A DNA stretch of 64,000 nt from Fontibacterium abundans. GTDB lineage: Bacteria > Pseudomonadota > Alphaproteobacteria > Pelagibacterales > Pelagibacteraceae. The DNA lies in the NCBI GenBank assembly GCA_965235095.1, contig OZ249405.1; one strand, written 5' to 3'. How positions within the stretch are numbered: position 1 is the first letter of the stretch; every line of letters begins with the position of its first letter. This document shows positions 34,784 through 44,262 of this stretch, one piece after another. Under the pieces are notes generated by a model. It worked only from the letters and a program-made list of their open reading frames with translations. It had not been told where the DNA came from and did not search any database. A program made the position numbers and the translations under genes.

Positions 34784-35518
34784 ATGAGAAAAAGAATTAG
34801 ATTAGGTTTTAATATTGATCATGTGGCAACAGTTAGAAATGCAAGAGGAGATGATTATCCGTCACCCCTAAAAGCTGCAATTATAGCTCAAAATAATGGT
34901 GCAGATTCAATAACAGTTCACTTAAGAGAAGATCGCAGACATATTCGAGATCATGACTTAGTTGAGTTAAAGAAAAAAATTAAAATCCCAATCAATTTAG
35001 AAATGGCGTTAACCCATGAGATGTTGCAAATTGCATTAAAACTTAAGCCTAAATATGTATGTATTGTTCCTGAAAAAAGAAAAGAAGTAACAACAGAAGG
35101 TGGTTTAAATTTAAATTATAAAAAAAATTATTTAAAAAAAGTTATTAACTTATTAAAAAATAAAAATATTAAAGTTTCATTATTTATAGAACCCGATTTA
35201 AAAACTGTTCATTTAGCCAAAGAATTAGGTGCAAATAACATTGAGCTACATACCGGAAAATATTGTAAATTTTTTAGAGAGAAAAATAGTTTAATTATTA
35301 AAAAAGAATTTCTTAAAATTAAAAATTCAGCAAAACTTGGTATTAACTTAAATCTAGGAGTTCATGCTGGTCATGGTTTGAATTATCAAACTTCAAAAAA
35401 AATATCAGCGATTAATGAAATTTCAGAATTAAATATTGGTCATTTTTTTATATCGGAGTCGATATTTTTTGGTATAGCTAATGTCCTTAAGAAGTTTAAT
35501 AAGATTTTAAAAAGATGA
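34784..35518 (+). CDS. pdxJ: Pyridoxine 5'-phosphate synthase
   Basis: PdxJ closes the pyridoxine ring from deoxyxylulose phosphate and aminoacetone phosphate, the last ring-forming step of DXP-dependent vitamin B6 synthesis. The N-terminus LGFNIDHVATVRNARG, then DSITVHLREDRRHI, CIVPEKRKEVTTEGG and NLGVHAGHGLNY are diagnostic. The 244-residue TIM barrel is complete. It directly follows pyrE and overlaps acpS by 4 bp (ATGA). Confidence 0.97.
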   Translation: MRKRIRLGFNIDHVATVRNARGDDYPSPLKAAIIAQNNGADSITVHLREDRRHIRDHDLVELKKKIKIPINLEMALTHEMLQIALKLKPKYVCIVPEKRKEVTTEGGLNLNYKKNYLKKVINLLKNKNIKVSLFIEPDLKTVHLAKELGANNIELHTGKYCKFFREKNSLIIKKEFLKIKNSAKLGINLNLGVHAGHGLNYQTSKKISAINEISELNIGHFFISESIFFGIANVLKKFNKILKR

Positions 35519-35907
35519 ATATAATTGGACTTGGAACAGATATTGTAAATATTAATAGAATAAAAAAAATCTATTCTAAGTATGGTAATCATTTTTTAGA
35601 TAAAATTTTAACAGAAACTGAAAAAAAAATTGAGGGTAAAATTACTAGATCAAAGAATATTGCAACTATAGCAAAGAGATTTGCTGCTAAAGAGGCTATT
35701 TCCAAAGCTATTGGGTATGGTTTTTCAAAAGGAATTCATTTTAAAAATATCGAAATATATAATGACAAAAATGGCAAGCCTTATGCGAATGTAAACGGTA
35801 AGGCAAAAACGACTCTTAGCAAAATTTCAAAAAAGTATAATATTTTTTTAACTTTATCTGATGATAAACCTTGGGCTGTAGCAACAGCCTTAATTACTTC
35901 ACGATGA
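35515..35907 (+). CDS. acpS: Holo-[acyl-carrier-protein] synthase
   Basis: AcpS attaches phosphopantetheine from CoA to the serine of acyl carrier protein. The metal-binding start IIGLGTDIVNINRI and the second motif AKRFAAKEAISKAIGYGF are both intact. The 130-residue size is normal for this trimeric family. It overlaps pdxJ upstream and lepB downstream by 4 bp each, so pdxJ, acpS and lepB are tightly coupled. Confidence 0.97.
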   Translation: MNIIGLGTDIVNINRIKKIYSKYGNHFLDKILTETEKKIEGKITRSKNIATIAKRFAAKEAISKAIGYGFSKGIHFKNIEIYNDKNGKPYANVNGKAKTTLSKISKKYNIFLTLSDDKPWAVATALITSR

Positions 35908-36629
35908 AAAAAATTATTATTGAAAATGTGAAGACACTTGTCTTTGCTTTTTTAATCGCCTTATTTATTAGAAGTTTTTTCTTTCAACCTTTTTACATTC
36001 CATCCTCATCAATGGAGGAGAATTTGTTAGTAGGGGATAGATTGTTTGTTTCAAAATTTAGCTATGGATACAGCAAACATTCTTTACCTTTTAGTCCTGA
36101 TATTTCTGATAAAAGAATTTTCTTTTCTTCACCAGAAAGAGGAGAAGTAATTGTTTTTAAAACTCCCGAAGATAACGATACTGATTATATTAAACGTTTA
36201 ATAGGACTACCGGGTGATAAAATTCAAATGGTTAATAGTGTCCTTTATATTAATAATAAACCTATCAAAAGAGAGTTTGTTAAAAATGATTTTGTACTTT
36301 GTGGTGGATCTAAAATTAAATCAAATTTTTATCTAGAGACTCTGCCAAATGGAAAGTCTTATTTAGCTGCTTATGCCGAAAAAAATTCTTCAAAAGATAC
36401 GGATGTTTATTCAATACCTCAAAATAAATTTTTTTTTATGGGCGATAATAGAGATTGTTCACAAGACAGCAGATATTTAACAAGTGTTGGCTATGTAGAT
36501 AAACTTAATTTAGTAGGAAAGGCGCAAATATTATTTTTTTCAAATAATGAAGAAATAGGAAATTTATTTACTTTTTGGAAATGGCACAAATCAATAAGAT
36601 TTAATAGAGTCTTAAAATTTATTAAATGA
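35904..36629 (+). CDS. lepB: Signal peptidase I
   Basis: LepB removes signal peptides from exported proteins at the outer face of the inner membrane. One N-terminal membrane helix (residues 8-24) precedes the catalytic serine in PSSSMEENLLVGDRLFV. The general-base lysine is in YIKRLIGLPGDKI, and FFMGDNRDCSQDSR forms a later conserved box. I chose the ATG overlapping the acpS stop, giving 241 residues. A start 11 codons upstream would lie deep in acpS. It overlaps rnc by 4 bp. Confidence 0.97.
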   Translation: MKKIIIENVKTLVFAFLIALFIRSFFFQPFYIPSSSMEENLLVGDRLFVSKFSYGYSKHSLPFSPDISDKRIFFSSPERGEVIVFKTPEDNDTDYIKRLIGLPGDKIQMVNSVLYINNKPIKREFVKNDFVLCGGSKIKSNFYLETLPNGKSYLAAYAEKNSSKDTDVYSIPQNKFFFMGDNRDCSQDSRYLTSVGYVDKLNLVGKAQILFFSNNEEIGNLFTFWKWHKSIRFNRVLKFIK

Positions 36630-37306
36630 TTTCTGATAACAAGATCAGTGAAGTAGAGAGCATCATTGGTGTTAAATTTTTAAATAAAAAATATTTAAGC
36701 CAAGCTTTAGTACACAAAAGTTTTTCAAACGATAATTCTGATAATAATGAAATTTTAGAATTTTTAGGAGATAGAGTTTTAGGATTAGTGCTTGCTAAAA
36801 AATTAATTAATTTATACCCGAATGATAAAGAAGGACAGCTTGATAAAAGATTAGCCTCACTAATTAACAAAAAAGTTTGCGCTAAAGTTTTAGAAAAATA
36901 CGATTTATTAAAATTTATATCAGTTAGCAAAGCACAAAAAAAAATTAAAACAGGTAATATTAAAATTTTTGGTGATTTGTGTGAGTCATTAATAGGGGCC
37001 ATTTACATTGATAGAGGTTTTGAAGCTGCTGAAAATTTTATTTTTGATTTATGGAAAGATCAATTGAAACAATCAGGAGAAATTAAAATTGATGCAAAAA
37101 CAAAACTACAAGAATTTTCTTTAAAACTTTATAAAGAACTTCCTAAATATAAAGATTTATCAACCTCAGGACCTGCACATAAACCTATTTTTAAAGTTTC
37201 TGTGAGTATTAAAAAATCCAAATCATTTACTGGCGAAGGTTCCTCAAAAAGAAATGCTGAGCAAAAAGCAGCAGATTCATTATTGAATAGTCTAGAGAAT
37301 GAATAA
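36626..37306 (+). CDS. rnc: Ribonuclease III
   Basis: RNase III cuts double-stranded RNA, including the precursors of 16S and 23S rRNA. The catalytic domain carries NEILEFLGDRVLGLVLA and GDLCESLIGAIYIDRGF, which hold the acidic metal ligands. A double-stranded RNA-binding domain occupies the last 70 residues (KTKLQEFSLKL to RNAEQKAADSLL). The 226-residue length is normal. It overlaps lepB and era, in the conserved lepB-rnc-era-recO order. Confidence 0.97.
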   Translation: MISDNKISEVESIIGVKFLNKKYLSQALVHKSFSNDNSDNNEILEFLGDRVLGLVLAKKLINLYPNDKEGQLDKRLASLINKKVCAKVLEKYDLLKFISVSKAQKKIKTGNIKIFGDLCESLIGAIYIDRGFEAAENFIFDLWKDQLKQSGEIKIDAKTKLQEFSLKLYKELPKYKDLSTSGPAHKPIFKVSVSIKKSKSFTGEGSSKRNAEQKAADSLLNSLENE

Positions 37307-38132
37307 AAAGAGAATAGGCTATGCATGTATAATTGGACCAACTAATGCTGGTAAATCAACTTTATTAAATACAATTTTTAAAAAAAAAATATCTATAGTT
37401 TCTCATAAAGTTCAAACTACTAATTTTGCAATAGAAGTTGTGAAATATCACAAGGATAATAAGATTATTTTTATAGATACCCCGGGATTATATAATAAGA
37501 AAAATAACACTAATTTTTTAAATGACGTTAATGTCGAAGTTAAAAGAGCAGATGTAATTGTTATAATTTTAGATATTTCTATTCATTTATTTTATGAAGA
37601 AATTCTAGAAAAGATTTTAAAAAATACTAAAAAACCAAAAATTTTAGTATTTAATAAAATTGATAAAGTTTCACAGGAATATGCAATTGAACAAATTAAT
37701 AAATCTAAATTTGTTAAAAATTTTGATGAAATTTATTATGTTTCAGCGTTAAAAAATAAAAATATTAATAACCTTTTAGATGGAATTGTCGCAAAGCTTC
37801 CAGAGGGAGACTTTGAGAGTTCTATTAACTTTGAAACAAATATTTCTAAAGATGTATTTTTTTCTGAACTTACGCGTGAAGCAGTATTTAAATATTTAAA
37901 TCAAGAATTACCATATCAGATTTATGTTAAGACTTATAAATTTGAGAAAGAAAATAGAAATTATAAAATTTACCAAATTATTTATGTGAAAAATGATAAT
38001 CATAAAAAAATTGTTTTAGGTAAAAACGGCAGTAATATTAAAAAAATTGGTATTTCAGCTAGAAAAGAAATTGAAAAATTATTTAAACACAAGGTTAGTT
38101 TATTTTTAGACGTACAAACATCTAAGCAATGA
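37299..38132 (+). CDS. era: GTPase Era
   Basis: Era is a GTPase that checks 16S rRNA maturation and small-subunit assembly. The P-loop is IIGPTNAGKSTLLN, G3 is IDTPGLYNKK and G4 is NKID. The C-terminal KH domain, which binds the 3' end of 16S rRNA, contains KIVLGKNGSNIKKIG. The 277-residue protein is slightly short but complete. It starts 8 bp inside rnc and overlaps recO by 4 bp. Confidence 0.96.
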   Translation: MNKKRIGYACIIGPTNAGKSTLLNTIFKKKISIVSHKVQTTNFAIEVVKYHKDNKIIFIDTPGLYNKKNNTNFLNDVNVEVKRADVIVIILDISIHLFYEEILEKILKNTKKPKILVFNKIDKVSQEYAIEQINKSKFVKNFDEIYYVSALKNKNINNLLDGIVAKLPEGDFESSINFETNISKDVFFSELTREAVFKYLNQELPYQIYVKTYKFEKENRNYKIYQIIYVKNDNHKKIVLGKNGSNIKKIGISARKEIEKLFKHKVSLFLDVQTSKQ

Positions 38133-38779
38133 CCTGGGGTGATGAAGGGTACATATTGGGAGTTAATATATACGGTGAAAACTCTTCTATTATAAGTATT
38201 CTTTCCAAAGATCACGGTCATCACAAAGGTATAATTTATGGAGGAACTTCTTCTAAGTTAAAAAAACTAATTCATATTGGAAATAAAATTAAAGTTACAT
38301 GGAAGTCAAAATCAGAAGATGCAATTGGTTATTATAATTTTGAATTAATGGATGCAGTTGCTCCAAAATATTTTGATAATGATAAAAAATTAACAGCAAT
38401 TTTATCAGCAACAAGTATTTGTCTAAAAATATTACCCGAGAGAAATGTATATTTGCCTGTTTATAATTCTTTTGAAGACTTATTCAATTCTTTAAGTTCT
38501 GATGATTTTTTTAAAAAATATGTTTTATGGGAAAGATTTCTATTGTCCGAATTAGGTTATAACGTTGATTTAGAAAATAAAGATTCATTAAAATTATTTA
38601 ATAAAAATGTAAGTTATCCACAATATTTTTATGACAATTCAGCAGCCTTTACTGATAATGACATTTACAATGGATTTTTAATTAATAAGCATCAGTTATT
38701 AAATTATATATTTGAACCAAATAAAGTTAAATTTCCTTATTACAGAATAAAATTAGAGAATTTTTTTAATGAAAAATAA
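38129..38779 (+). CDS. recO: DNA repair protein RecO
   Basis: RecO loads RecA with RecR onto SSB-coated gaps. The N-terminal OB fold is recognisable from EGYILGVNIYGENSSIISIL, then HKGIIYGG. The rest is a divergent helical domain. The 216 residues are shorter than the usual 240, and the zinc-finger cysteines found in many RecO proteins are absent. It lies between era and parC as in other Alphaproteobacteria, which supports the call. It overlaps parC by 11 bp. Confidence 0.88.
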   Translation: MTWGDEGYILGVNIYGENSSIISILSKDHGHHKGIIYGGTSSKLKKLIHIGNKIKVTWKSKSEDAIGYYNFELMDAVAPKYFDNDKKLTAILSATSICLKILPERNVYLPVYNSFEDLFNSLSSDDFFKKYVLWERFLLSELGYNVDLENKDSLKLFNKNVSYPQYFYDNSAAFTDNDIYNGFLINKHQLLNYIFEPNKVKFPYYRIKLENFFNEK

Positions 38780-41024
38780 AGACAATATTTTAAATGCTTC
38801 TTTAGCAACTGAGTTTAGCCAAAAGTATTTAGCGTATGCATTGTCAACTATTACACATAGAGCATTACCCGATGTTAGAGATGGATTAAAACCAGTTCAT
38901 CGTAGATTGCTTTATGCGATGTATCTTTTAAATTTAGGCTCAAAATTACAACCTAAAAAATCTGCAAGAGTAGTCGGCGATGTTATTGGTAAATTTCATC
39001 CCCATGGTGACCAGTCCGTTTATGATGCATTAGTAAGATTGGCCCAAGATTTTTCAATTCGTTATCCGTTAATAAATGGTCAGGGAAATTTTGGAAATAT
39101 CGACGGAGATAACGCTGCCGCCATGAGATACACGGAGGCCAAACTCACTGAAATTTCTGAACTTTTACTTGAAAATATAGATGAGGAAACGGTAGATTTT
39201 AAAAGTACATACGATGGTGATTTACAAGAGCCATTAGTATTTCCTGCTAAATTTCCTAACCTATTAGCAAATGGAGCATCAGGAATTGCAGTTGGAATGG
39301 CAACAAGTATTCCTCCACACAATATTGTTGAAATCTGCGAAGCGCTAAAAATTGTTAATCATGACAAAAATGTTTCAATTAAAGAATTATTAAAAGTTTT
39401 ACCAGCGCCTGATTTTCCAACAGGTGGAATTTTAAATAATAATAAGTCTGAAATATTAAAAGCATACACTAGTGGAAAAGGTTTTTTTGAACTTAGATCT
39501 TCTTATAAAATTGAGGATTTGGGCAGAAGTCAGTATCAGATTTCAATAAATGAAATTCCCTACCAGGTAACTAAATCAACTTTAATAGAAAAAATAGCAG
39601 ATCTAATTATAAGTAAAAAAAATAAATTAATTGATAATGTTATAGATGAATCTGACCAATTAGTTCGAATTGTTATTCGTCCAAAAAATAGAAATGTTAA
39701 ACCTGAAGTACTAATGGAAAGTTTGTTTAGACAAACAGATTTACAGGTAAGAATTCCTTTGAATATGAACGTTTTGAATTCAAAGCTTCAGCCAAAAGTA
39801 ATGTCTATTAAAGAAGTTTTAGTAAATTTTTTATCACATCGTTATGAGGTTTTAATTAGAAAATCAGAATTTAGATTAAAGAATATTAAAAATAGAATTG
39901 AAATTTTAATTGGGTTTATAAAAGTTTATCAAAATTTAGATAAAATTATTAAAATTATTAGAAACGCTGAAGATCCAAAACTACAGTTAATAAAAAAATT
40001 TAAATTTACGCAAAATCAAGTTAACGCAATTTTAGATATGCGATTAAGAAATCTTAGGAAATTAGAAGAAAAAGAAATTAAGGATGAATATAAAGATTTA
40101 TTATCTGAAAAAAACTTTTTAACAAAATTATTATCTTCTAAATCTTTACAAAAAAAAGAAATTGATAGTGAAATAGATTTTTTAATTAAAAAATTTAAAG
40201 ATGATCCTCTGTTAGGAAAAAGAAGAACAAAATTAGATAAATTTGGAAGCGTTAATGAAGAAACCTTTGATAATGAGATTAAGTCTGACGATCCTCTTAC
40301 AATTACTATTCTTAAAAATGGCTTTATTAAATCGCAGAAATCATTTGTAAAAAATTTAGAAGAACAAATTGGAAATCAAAATAGCTCTTTATTAATGCAT
40401 GCTCGTTCTAATGATAAAGTTATATTGGCATCAAATTTTGGTAAATTTTACACAATTGAAGCAGATAATATTTTAACAGGATCTTCAACCGGAAGACCGA
40501 TGTCTTCTTACCTATCACTTGCTGATAATGAAAAAATTATTGATAGTTTTAAATTTGATAATGAGAGTGAAATTTTTGTTTATACTAAAAGCGGATATGG
40601 TTTTATTACCCAAGAGAAGAACCTTGAAACTAATAAAAAAACTGGAAAAAAAGTAATGAATGTTAAAGGTGATGATGTTGTTATTGGAGTTGCTAAAGTC
40701 ACAAAAGATTCAGATTCAGTTGCAATTATTTGTGATTTAGATGGAAAAAACAAAATGTTAGCATTTGATATTAATGAACTTCCAAAATTAGATAAGGGTA
40801 GAGGAGTTATTTTAGTAAAAGGTAAATCTCTTAAAGTTATTAATGCCACAGCGTTTAATGCTAAGTCAGTTATCAAGGATCAGGTAGACAAAACTCTATT
40901 TGATAAATCTACAATTGAGAATAATTATGGAAAAAGAGCTCAGTCAGGCAAAGTTATTAAGAATTATAAAAATCAGATTATGAATAGAAATTTTGAAAAT
41001 AATATTAGATGTCATTTACAATAG
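38769..41024 (+). CDS. parC: DNA topoisomerase IV subunit A
   Basis: ParC is the DNA-cutting subunit of topoisomerase IV, which unlinks daughter chromosomes. The N-terminus has YALSTITHRALPDVRDGLKP and the catalytic tyrosine Y121 in AAAMRYTEAKL. A long coiled coil spans about residues 350-480, followed by a C-terminal beta-propeller-like region. At 751 residues with few propeller blades it fits ParC better than GyrA. parE is not in the window. It follows recO, as in many Alphaproteobacteria. Confidence 0.94.
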   Translation: MKNKDNILNASLATEFSQKYLAYALSTITHRALPDVRDGLKPVHRRLLYAMYLLNLGSKLQPKKSARVVGDVIGKFHPHGDQSVYDALVRLAQDFSIRYPLINGQGNFGNIDGDNAAAMRYTEAKLTEISELLLENIDEETVDFKSTYDGDLQEPLVFPAKFPNLLANGASGIAVGMATSIPPHNIVEICEALKIVNHDKNVSIKELLKVLPAPDFPTGGILNNNKSEILKAYTSGKGFFELRSSYKIEDLGRSQYQISINEIPYQVTKSTLIEKIADLIISKKNKLIDNVIDESDQLVRIVIRPKNRNVKPEVLMESLFRQTDLQVRIPLNMNVLNSKLQPKVMSIKEVLVNFLSHRYEVLIRKSEFRLKNIKNRIEILIGFIKVYQNLDKIIKIIRNAEDPKLQLIKKFKFTQNQVNAILDMRLRNLRKLEEKEIKDEYKDLLSEKNFLTKLLSSKSLQKKEIDSEIDFLIKKFKDDPLLGKRRTKLDKFGSVNEETFDNEIKSDDPLTITILKNGFIKSQKSFVKNLEEQIGNQNSSLLMHARSNDKVILASNFGKFYTIEADNILTGSSTGRPMSSYLSLADNEKIIDSFKFDNESEIFVYTKSGYGFITQEKNLETNKKTGKKVMNVKGDDVVIGVAKVTKDSDSVAIICDLDGKNKMLAFDINELPKLDKGRGVILVKGKSLKVINATAFNAKSVIKDQVDKTLFDKSTIENNYGKRAQSGKVIKNYKNQIMNRNFENNIRCHLQ

Positions 41025-41025
41025 T

Positions 41026-41478
41026 ATGAATATTTCAACATATAAAAAAGTTTTATCAAAATATGCAACTGGAATTACAGTTGTTGCAAAAAAAAATAAT
41101 AAAAATTTAATTGAAGGTATTACCGTTAATTCTTTCGTCTCAATATCTCTAAAACCTTCATATATTTCTTGGAGCTTAGACAAGACATCTTCAAGTTTTA
41201 AAAAATTTAAGAATTTAAAATTTTTTAATATTTATATTTTATCGGCAAAACAAATTGAAGTTTCAAATTATTTTTCATCAAAAAATGAAATAAAAAAAAA
41301 TTCAATTATAGCTAAAAATTTACTAAAAAATAATCTTGCAGAACTTAATTGCAAAACAATAAAAAAAATAAACATTGGCGATCATTTATTTTTTGTTGCA
41401 AAAGTTTTTAAATTTAATTTAAAAAAAGAAGAAAAACCTCTAATCTATTTTGCGAGTAAATATAAAAAATTAGTTTGA
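41026..41478 (+). CDS. Flavin reductase-like domain protein
   Basis: The 150-residue protein matches the flavin reductase-like (FMN-binding split barrel) family. Signatures are LSKYATGITVVAKKN at the start, GITVNSFVSISLKPSYISWS and FNIYILSAKQIEVSNYFSS. Family members reduce FMN for partner monooxygenases or bind flavin. No partner oxygenase lies next to it, so its role is open. I begin at the ATG 1 nt after parC, since a longer frame would extend into parC. It overlaps convergent hemB by 9 bp. Confidence 0.87.
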   Translation: MNISTYKKVLSKYATGITVVAKKNNKNLIEGITVNSFVSISLKPSYISWSLDKTSSSFKKFKNLKFFNIYILSAKQIEVSNYFSSKNEIKKNSIIAKNLLKNNLAELNCKTIKKINIGDHLFFVAKVFKFNLKKEEKPLIYFASKYKKLV

Positions 41479-42453
41479 TAAGTATTTTTCTATTACTTCG
41501 TTTGCAAAGTATGAAACAATTGCATTAGCACCAGCTCTTTTAAAACTATAAATTACTTCAAGAATAATATCCTCTTTTGCTAAAGACGATTTAATGCCAT
41601 TTTTAATTAAACTATATTCACCTGATACATTGTAAGCAAAAACAGGAACATTAAATTTTTGTTTAATTTTATAAATAATATCAAGATAAGCTAAAGCTGG
41701 TTTTACCATTACAAAATCAGCTCCTTCATCTAAATCTAATTTAACTTCCAATAAAGCTTCATCAGAATTTCTATAATCCATTTGGTAAGTTTTTTTATCA
41801 GACTTAAGAGTAGAAGATGTGCCGACAGCATCTCTAAAGGGAGAATAAAAATTAGAAGCATACTTCACTGCATAAGATAATATTTGAACATTAAAAAATT
41901 TATTTTTTTCTAAAGCATTTCTTATTAAGCCAATTCTTCCGTCCATCATGTCTGATGGCGCAATAATATCGCAACCTGCTTGCGCTTGTATTAAAGCTTG
42001 TTTAATTAAAACTTTGTTTGTTTCATCATTATCTATTTGATCTTTTATAATGAGACCATCGTGACCATGAGAAGTGTAAGGATCTAAGGCTACATCACAC
42101 ATAACACCGATATTCTTATTTAATTTTTTTACTTGGTGTATGGCATTACAAACTATATTATTTTTATTTAAAGCCTCTGTTCCTTTGTTATTTTTTTTAG
42201 AATTCTCAATTAATGGAAAAATTGCAACAGCAGGTATTTGATTTTTTGAAGCTCTTAAAATTATTTCATCTAATCTATCTATGGAATATCTAAAAATTCC
42301 AGGCATTGATTTAATTTCTTGCTTCTTGTTCTTACCTTCGCAAACGAAAATAGGTAAGATAAAATCAGATTTATCAAGGTAAGTGTCGTTTATTAGTCGT
42401 CTAGACCACTCTGACTTTCTATTTCTTCTTAATCTAGTGCTTGGAAATTTCAT
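41470..42453 (-). CDS. hemB: Delta-aminolevulinic acid dehydratase (porphobilinogen synthase)
   Basis: HemB condenses two 5-aminolevulinate molecules to porphobilinogen. The active-site lysine regions are DFVMVKPALAYLD and PVFAYNVSGEYSL. The metal loop, which in zinc enzymes is rich in cysteine, reads DVALDPYTSHGHDG, so this is the aspartate-rich, zinc-independent (magnesium) type common in Alphaproteobacteria. The N-terminus FPSTRLRRNRKSEW is typical. The 327-residue protein is divergent from hemA, which supplies its substrate. Confidence 0.97.
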   Translation of the reverse strand: MKFPSTRLRRNRKSEWSRRLINDTYLDKSDFILPIFVCEGKNKKQEIKSMPGIFRYSIDRLDEIILRASKNQIPAVAIFPLIENSKKNNKGTEALNKNNIVCNAIHQVKKLNKNIGVMCDVALDPYTSHGHDGLIIKDQIDNDETNKVLIKQALIQAQAGCDIIAPSDMMDGRIGLIRNALEKNKFFNVQILSYAVKYASNFYSPFRDAVGTSSTLKSDKKTYQMDYRNSDEALLEVKLDLDEGADFVMVKPALAYLDIIYKIKQKFNVPVFAYNVSGEYSLIKNGIKSSLAKEDIILEVIYSFKRAGANAIVSYFANEVIEKYLSN

Positions 42454-42496
42454 GAGAATTTAATATTTAATGCGACAATACAGCAAAAGTATATAT

Positions 42497-42526
42497 TTGA
42501 AAAAAGTATTTTCTATAGGGTAATAT
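42497..42526 (+). promoter_or_regulatory. Candidate hemA promoter
   Basis: TTGAAA (42497-42502) and TAATAT (42521-42526) are 18 bp apart in the 78-bp gap between divergent hemB and hemA. The -10 box ends 5 nt before the hemA ATG, so the mRNA would be leaderless or nearly so. No Shine-Dalgarno sequence precedes the ATG, which agrees with that. Confidence 0.45.
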
Positions 42527-42531
42527 TAGTT

Positions 42532-43752
42532 ATGAGCATAGATTACGATCTTATTTTTAACAGTGCATTAAAGGATCTAAGACAAGAGGGTCGTTATCGA
42601 GTTTTCAATAACATTACTCGAAAAAAAGGCGAGTTTCCAAAAGCTGTTTATAATAATCAATACGGCATTAAATCAGATGTAACTATTTGGTGTAGCAATG
42701 ATTATTTAGGAATGGGGCAAAACCCATTAGTAGTTGAAGCATTTGTAAATGCTGTAAATTTAGTTGGAGCGGGCGCTGGAGGAACAAGAAATATTTCTGG
42801 GACATCAAATTATCACGTTGAGTTAGAAAACGAATTAGCAAAATTTCATAAGAAAGATGGAGCTTTAATTTTTACTTCTGGATACATTGCAAATGAGTGC
42901 GCATTGAGCACGTTAGCTAAATTTTTACCAAATTGTATTATTTTTTCAGATGAAAATAATCATGCATCAATGATTGAAGGTATTAGAAAAGGAAATTCAG
43001 ATAAATTTATTTGGAAGCATAATGATGTTGATCATCTTGAATATCTTTTAAAAAATTCTAACAAAGCTCATCCAAAAATTGTAGCGTTTGAATCCGTTTA
43101 TTCAATGGATGGTGATTTTGCTCCAATAAAAAAAATAATTGAAGTTTCCAAAAAATATAATGCACTCACTTATCTAGATGAAGTTCACGGAGTTGGACTG
43201 TATGGAAAAAATGGTGGAGGGTTATCTGAGCAACTAGGCTTAACATCAGAAATAGATATTATTGAAGGCACACTTGCAAAAGGCTTTGGACTGATGGGCG
43301 GATATATTACAGCAAAATCTAATATTATTGATGTAATAAGATCTTTTGCTCCAGGATTTATTTTTACAACTTCTTTGCCACCAAGTTTAGCTGCTGCTGC
43401 GGTTGCAAGTATTCGTTATGTAAAAAATAATCATAGTTTAAGAGAAGCTCTTTATGAAAGAGCGGATAAATTAAAAAAATTGATGTTGGCTAAGAATTTA
43501 CCAATTATGGAAAATAATAGTCATATAGTTCCTTTGTTAGTAAAGGACCCTGTAAGATGTAAGGAAATCTCAGATATTTTGCTTAACGATTATTCAATAT
43601 ATGTTCAGCCAATTAATTATCCAACTGTTCCAAGAGGACTAGAGAGACTTAGATTCACTCCGACTCCTTTACATGATGATTCTAAAATGGAATTTCTTGT
43701 TAATGCCCTTGATCAAATTTGGAGAGAATTAAAACTTTCAAGAGCGGCTTAA
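42532..43752 (+). CDS. hemA: 5-aminolevulinate synthase
   Basis: This enzyme condenses glycine and succinyl-CoA to 5-aminolevulinate, the Shemin route to haem that marks Alphaproteobacteria and mitochondria. The PLP fold-type I sequence has NISGTSNYHVELENELA, the histidine in DENNHASMIEGIR, YLDEVHGVGLYG and the Schiff-base lysine K250 in GTLAKGFGLMGG. The N-terminus ALKDLRQEGRYRVF fits other alphaproteobacterial enzymes, confirming the start. The 406-residue protein lies opposite hemB. glyA downstream can provide its glycine. Confidence 0.98.
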   Translation: MSIDYDLIFNSALKDLRQEGRYRVFNNITRKKGEFPKAVYNNQYGIKSDVTIWCSNDYLGMGQNPLVVEAFVNAVNLVGAGAGGTRNISGTSNYHVELENELAKFHKKDGALIFTSGYIANECALSTLAKFLPNCIIFSDENNHASMIEGIRKGNSDKFIWKHNDVDHLEYLLKNSNKAHPKIVAFESVYSMDGDFAPIKKIIEVSKKYNALTYLDEVHGVGLYGKNGGGLSEQLGLTSEIDIIEGTLAKGFGLMGGYITAKSNIIDVIRSFAPGFIFTTSLPPSLAAAAVASIRYVKNNHSLREALYERADKLKKLMLAKNLPIMENNSHIVPLLVKDPVRCKEISDILLNDYSIYVQPINYPTVPRGLERLRFTPTPLHDDSKMEFLVNALDQIWRELKLSRAA

Positions 43753-43816
43753 TACGTAAAAATTTTTAATTATCTTTTTAATATACAAGCTATTTTGAAG
43801 TTGGTAATTAACTGTT

Positions 43817-44260
43817 GTGTCCAAATCATTAACTAAATCAATCATTATTGCCTCAGATCATGCTGGTTTTTTAATGAAAGAAAAAGTTAAAATTTTTTTA
43901 AATAAATCCAAAATTAAATCACTCGATGTTGGAACTTTCTCAGAAGAAAGAGTTGATTATCCAGATTATGCTAAAAAACTTGCTTTATTAGTTAAGAAAA
44001 AATCTTCTTTAGGAATATTAATTTGTGGTTCTGGGATAGGGGTTTCTATTGCGGCAAATAGGTTTAAAAAAATAAGAGCAGCTGTTTGTTACAATCAAAT
44101 ATCAGCATCTTTAGCTAGAAAGCACAATAATGCTAATGTATTATGTCTTGGTTCAAGATTAATTCATTTTAAAAACGCTAAAAAAATTATAAATACTTTT
44201 ATGAGTACAAAATTTGAAGGTGGAAGACATACAGCAAGAGTAAAAAAGTTAGATAAATAA
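43817..44260 (+). CDS. rpiB: Ribose-5-phosphate isomerase B
   Basis: RpiB interconverts ribose 5-phosphate and ribulose 5-phosphate. The 147 residues show IIASDHAGFLMKEKVK, DVGTFSEERVDYPDYA, the active-site cysteine in LICGSGIGVSIAANRF and ASLARKHNNANVLCLG. The start is GTG with no good ATG nearby. It lies 2 nt before glyA, and this rpiB-glyA-nrdR order is common in Alphaproteobacteria. The 64-bp upstream gap after hemA may hold a promoter, but no convincing boxes stand out. Confidence 0.95.
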   Translation: MSKSLTKSIIIASDHAGFLMKEKVKIFLNKSKIKSLDVGTFSEERVDYPDYAKKLALLVKKKSSLGILICGSGIGVSIAANRFKKIRAAVCYNQISASLARKHNNANVLCLGSRLIHFKNAKKIINTFMSTKFEGGRHTARVKKLDK

Positions 44261-44262
44261 AT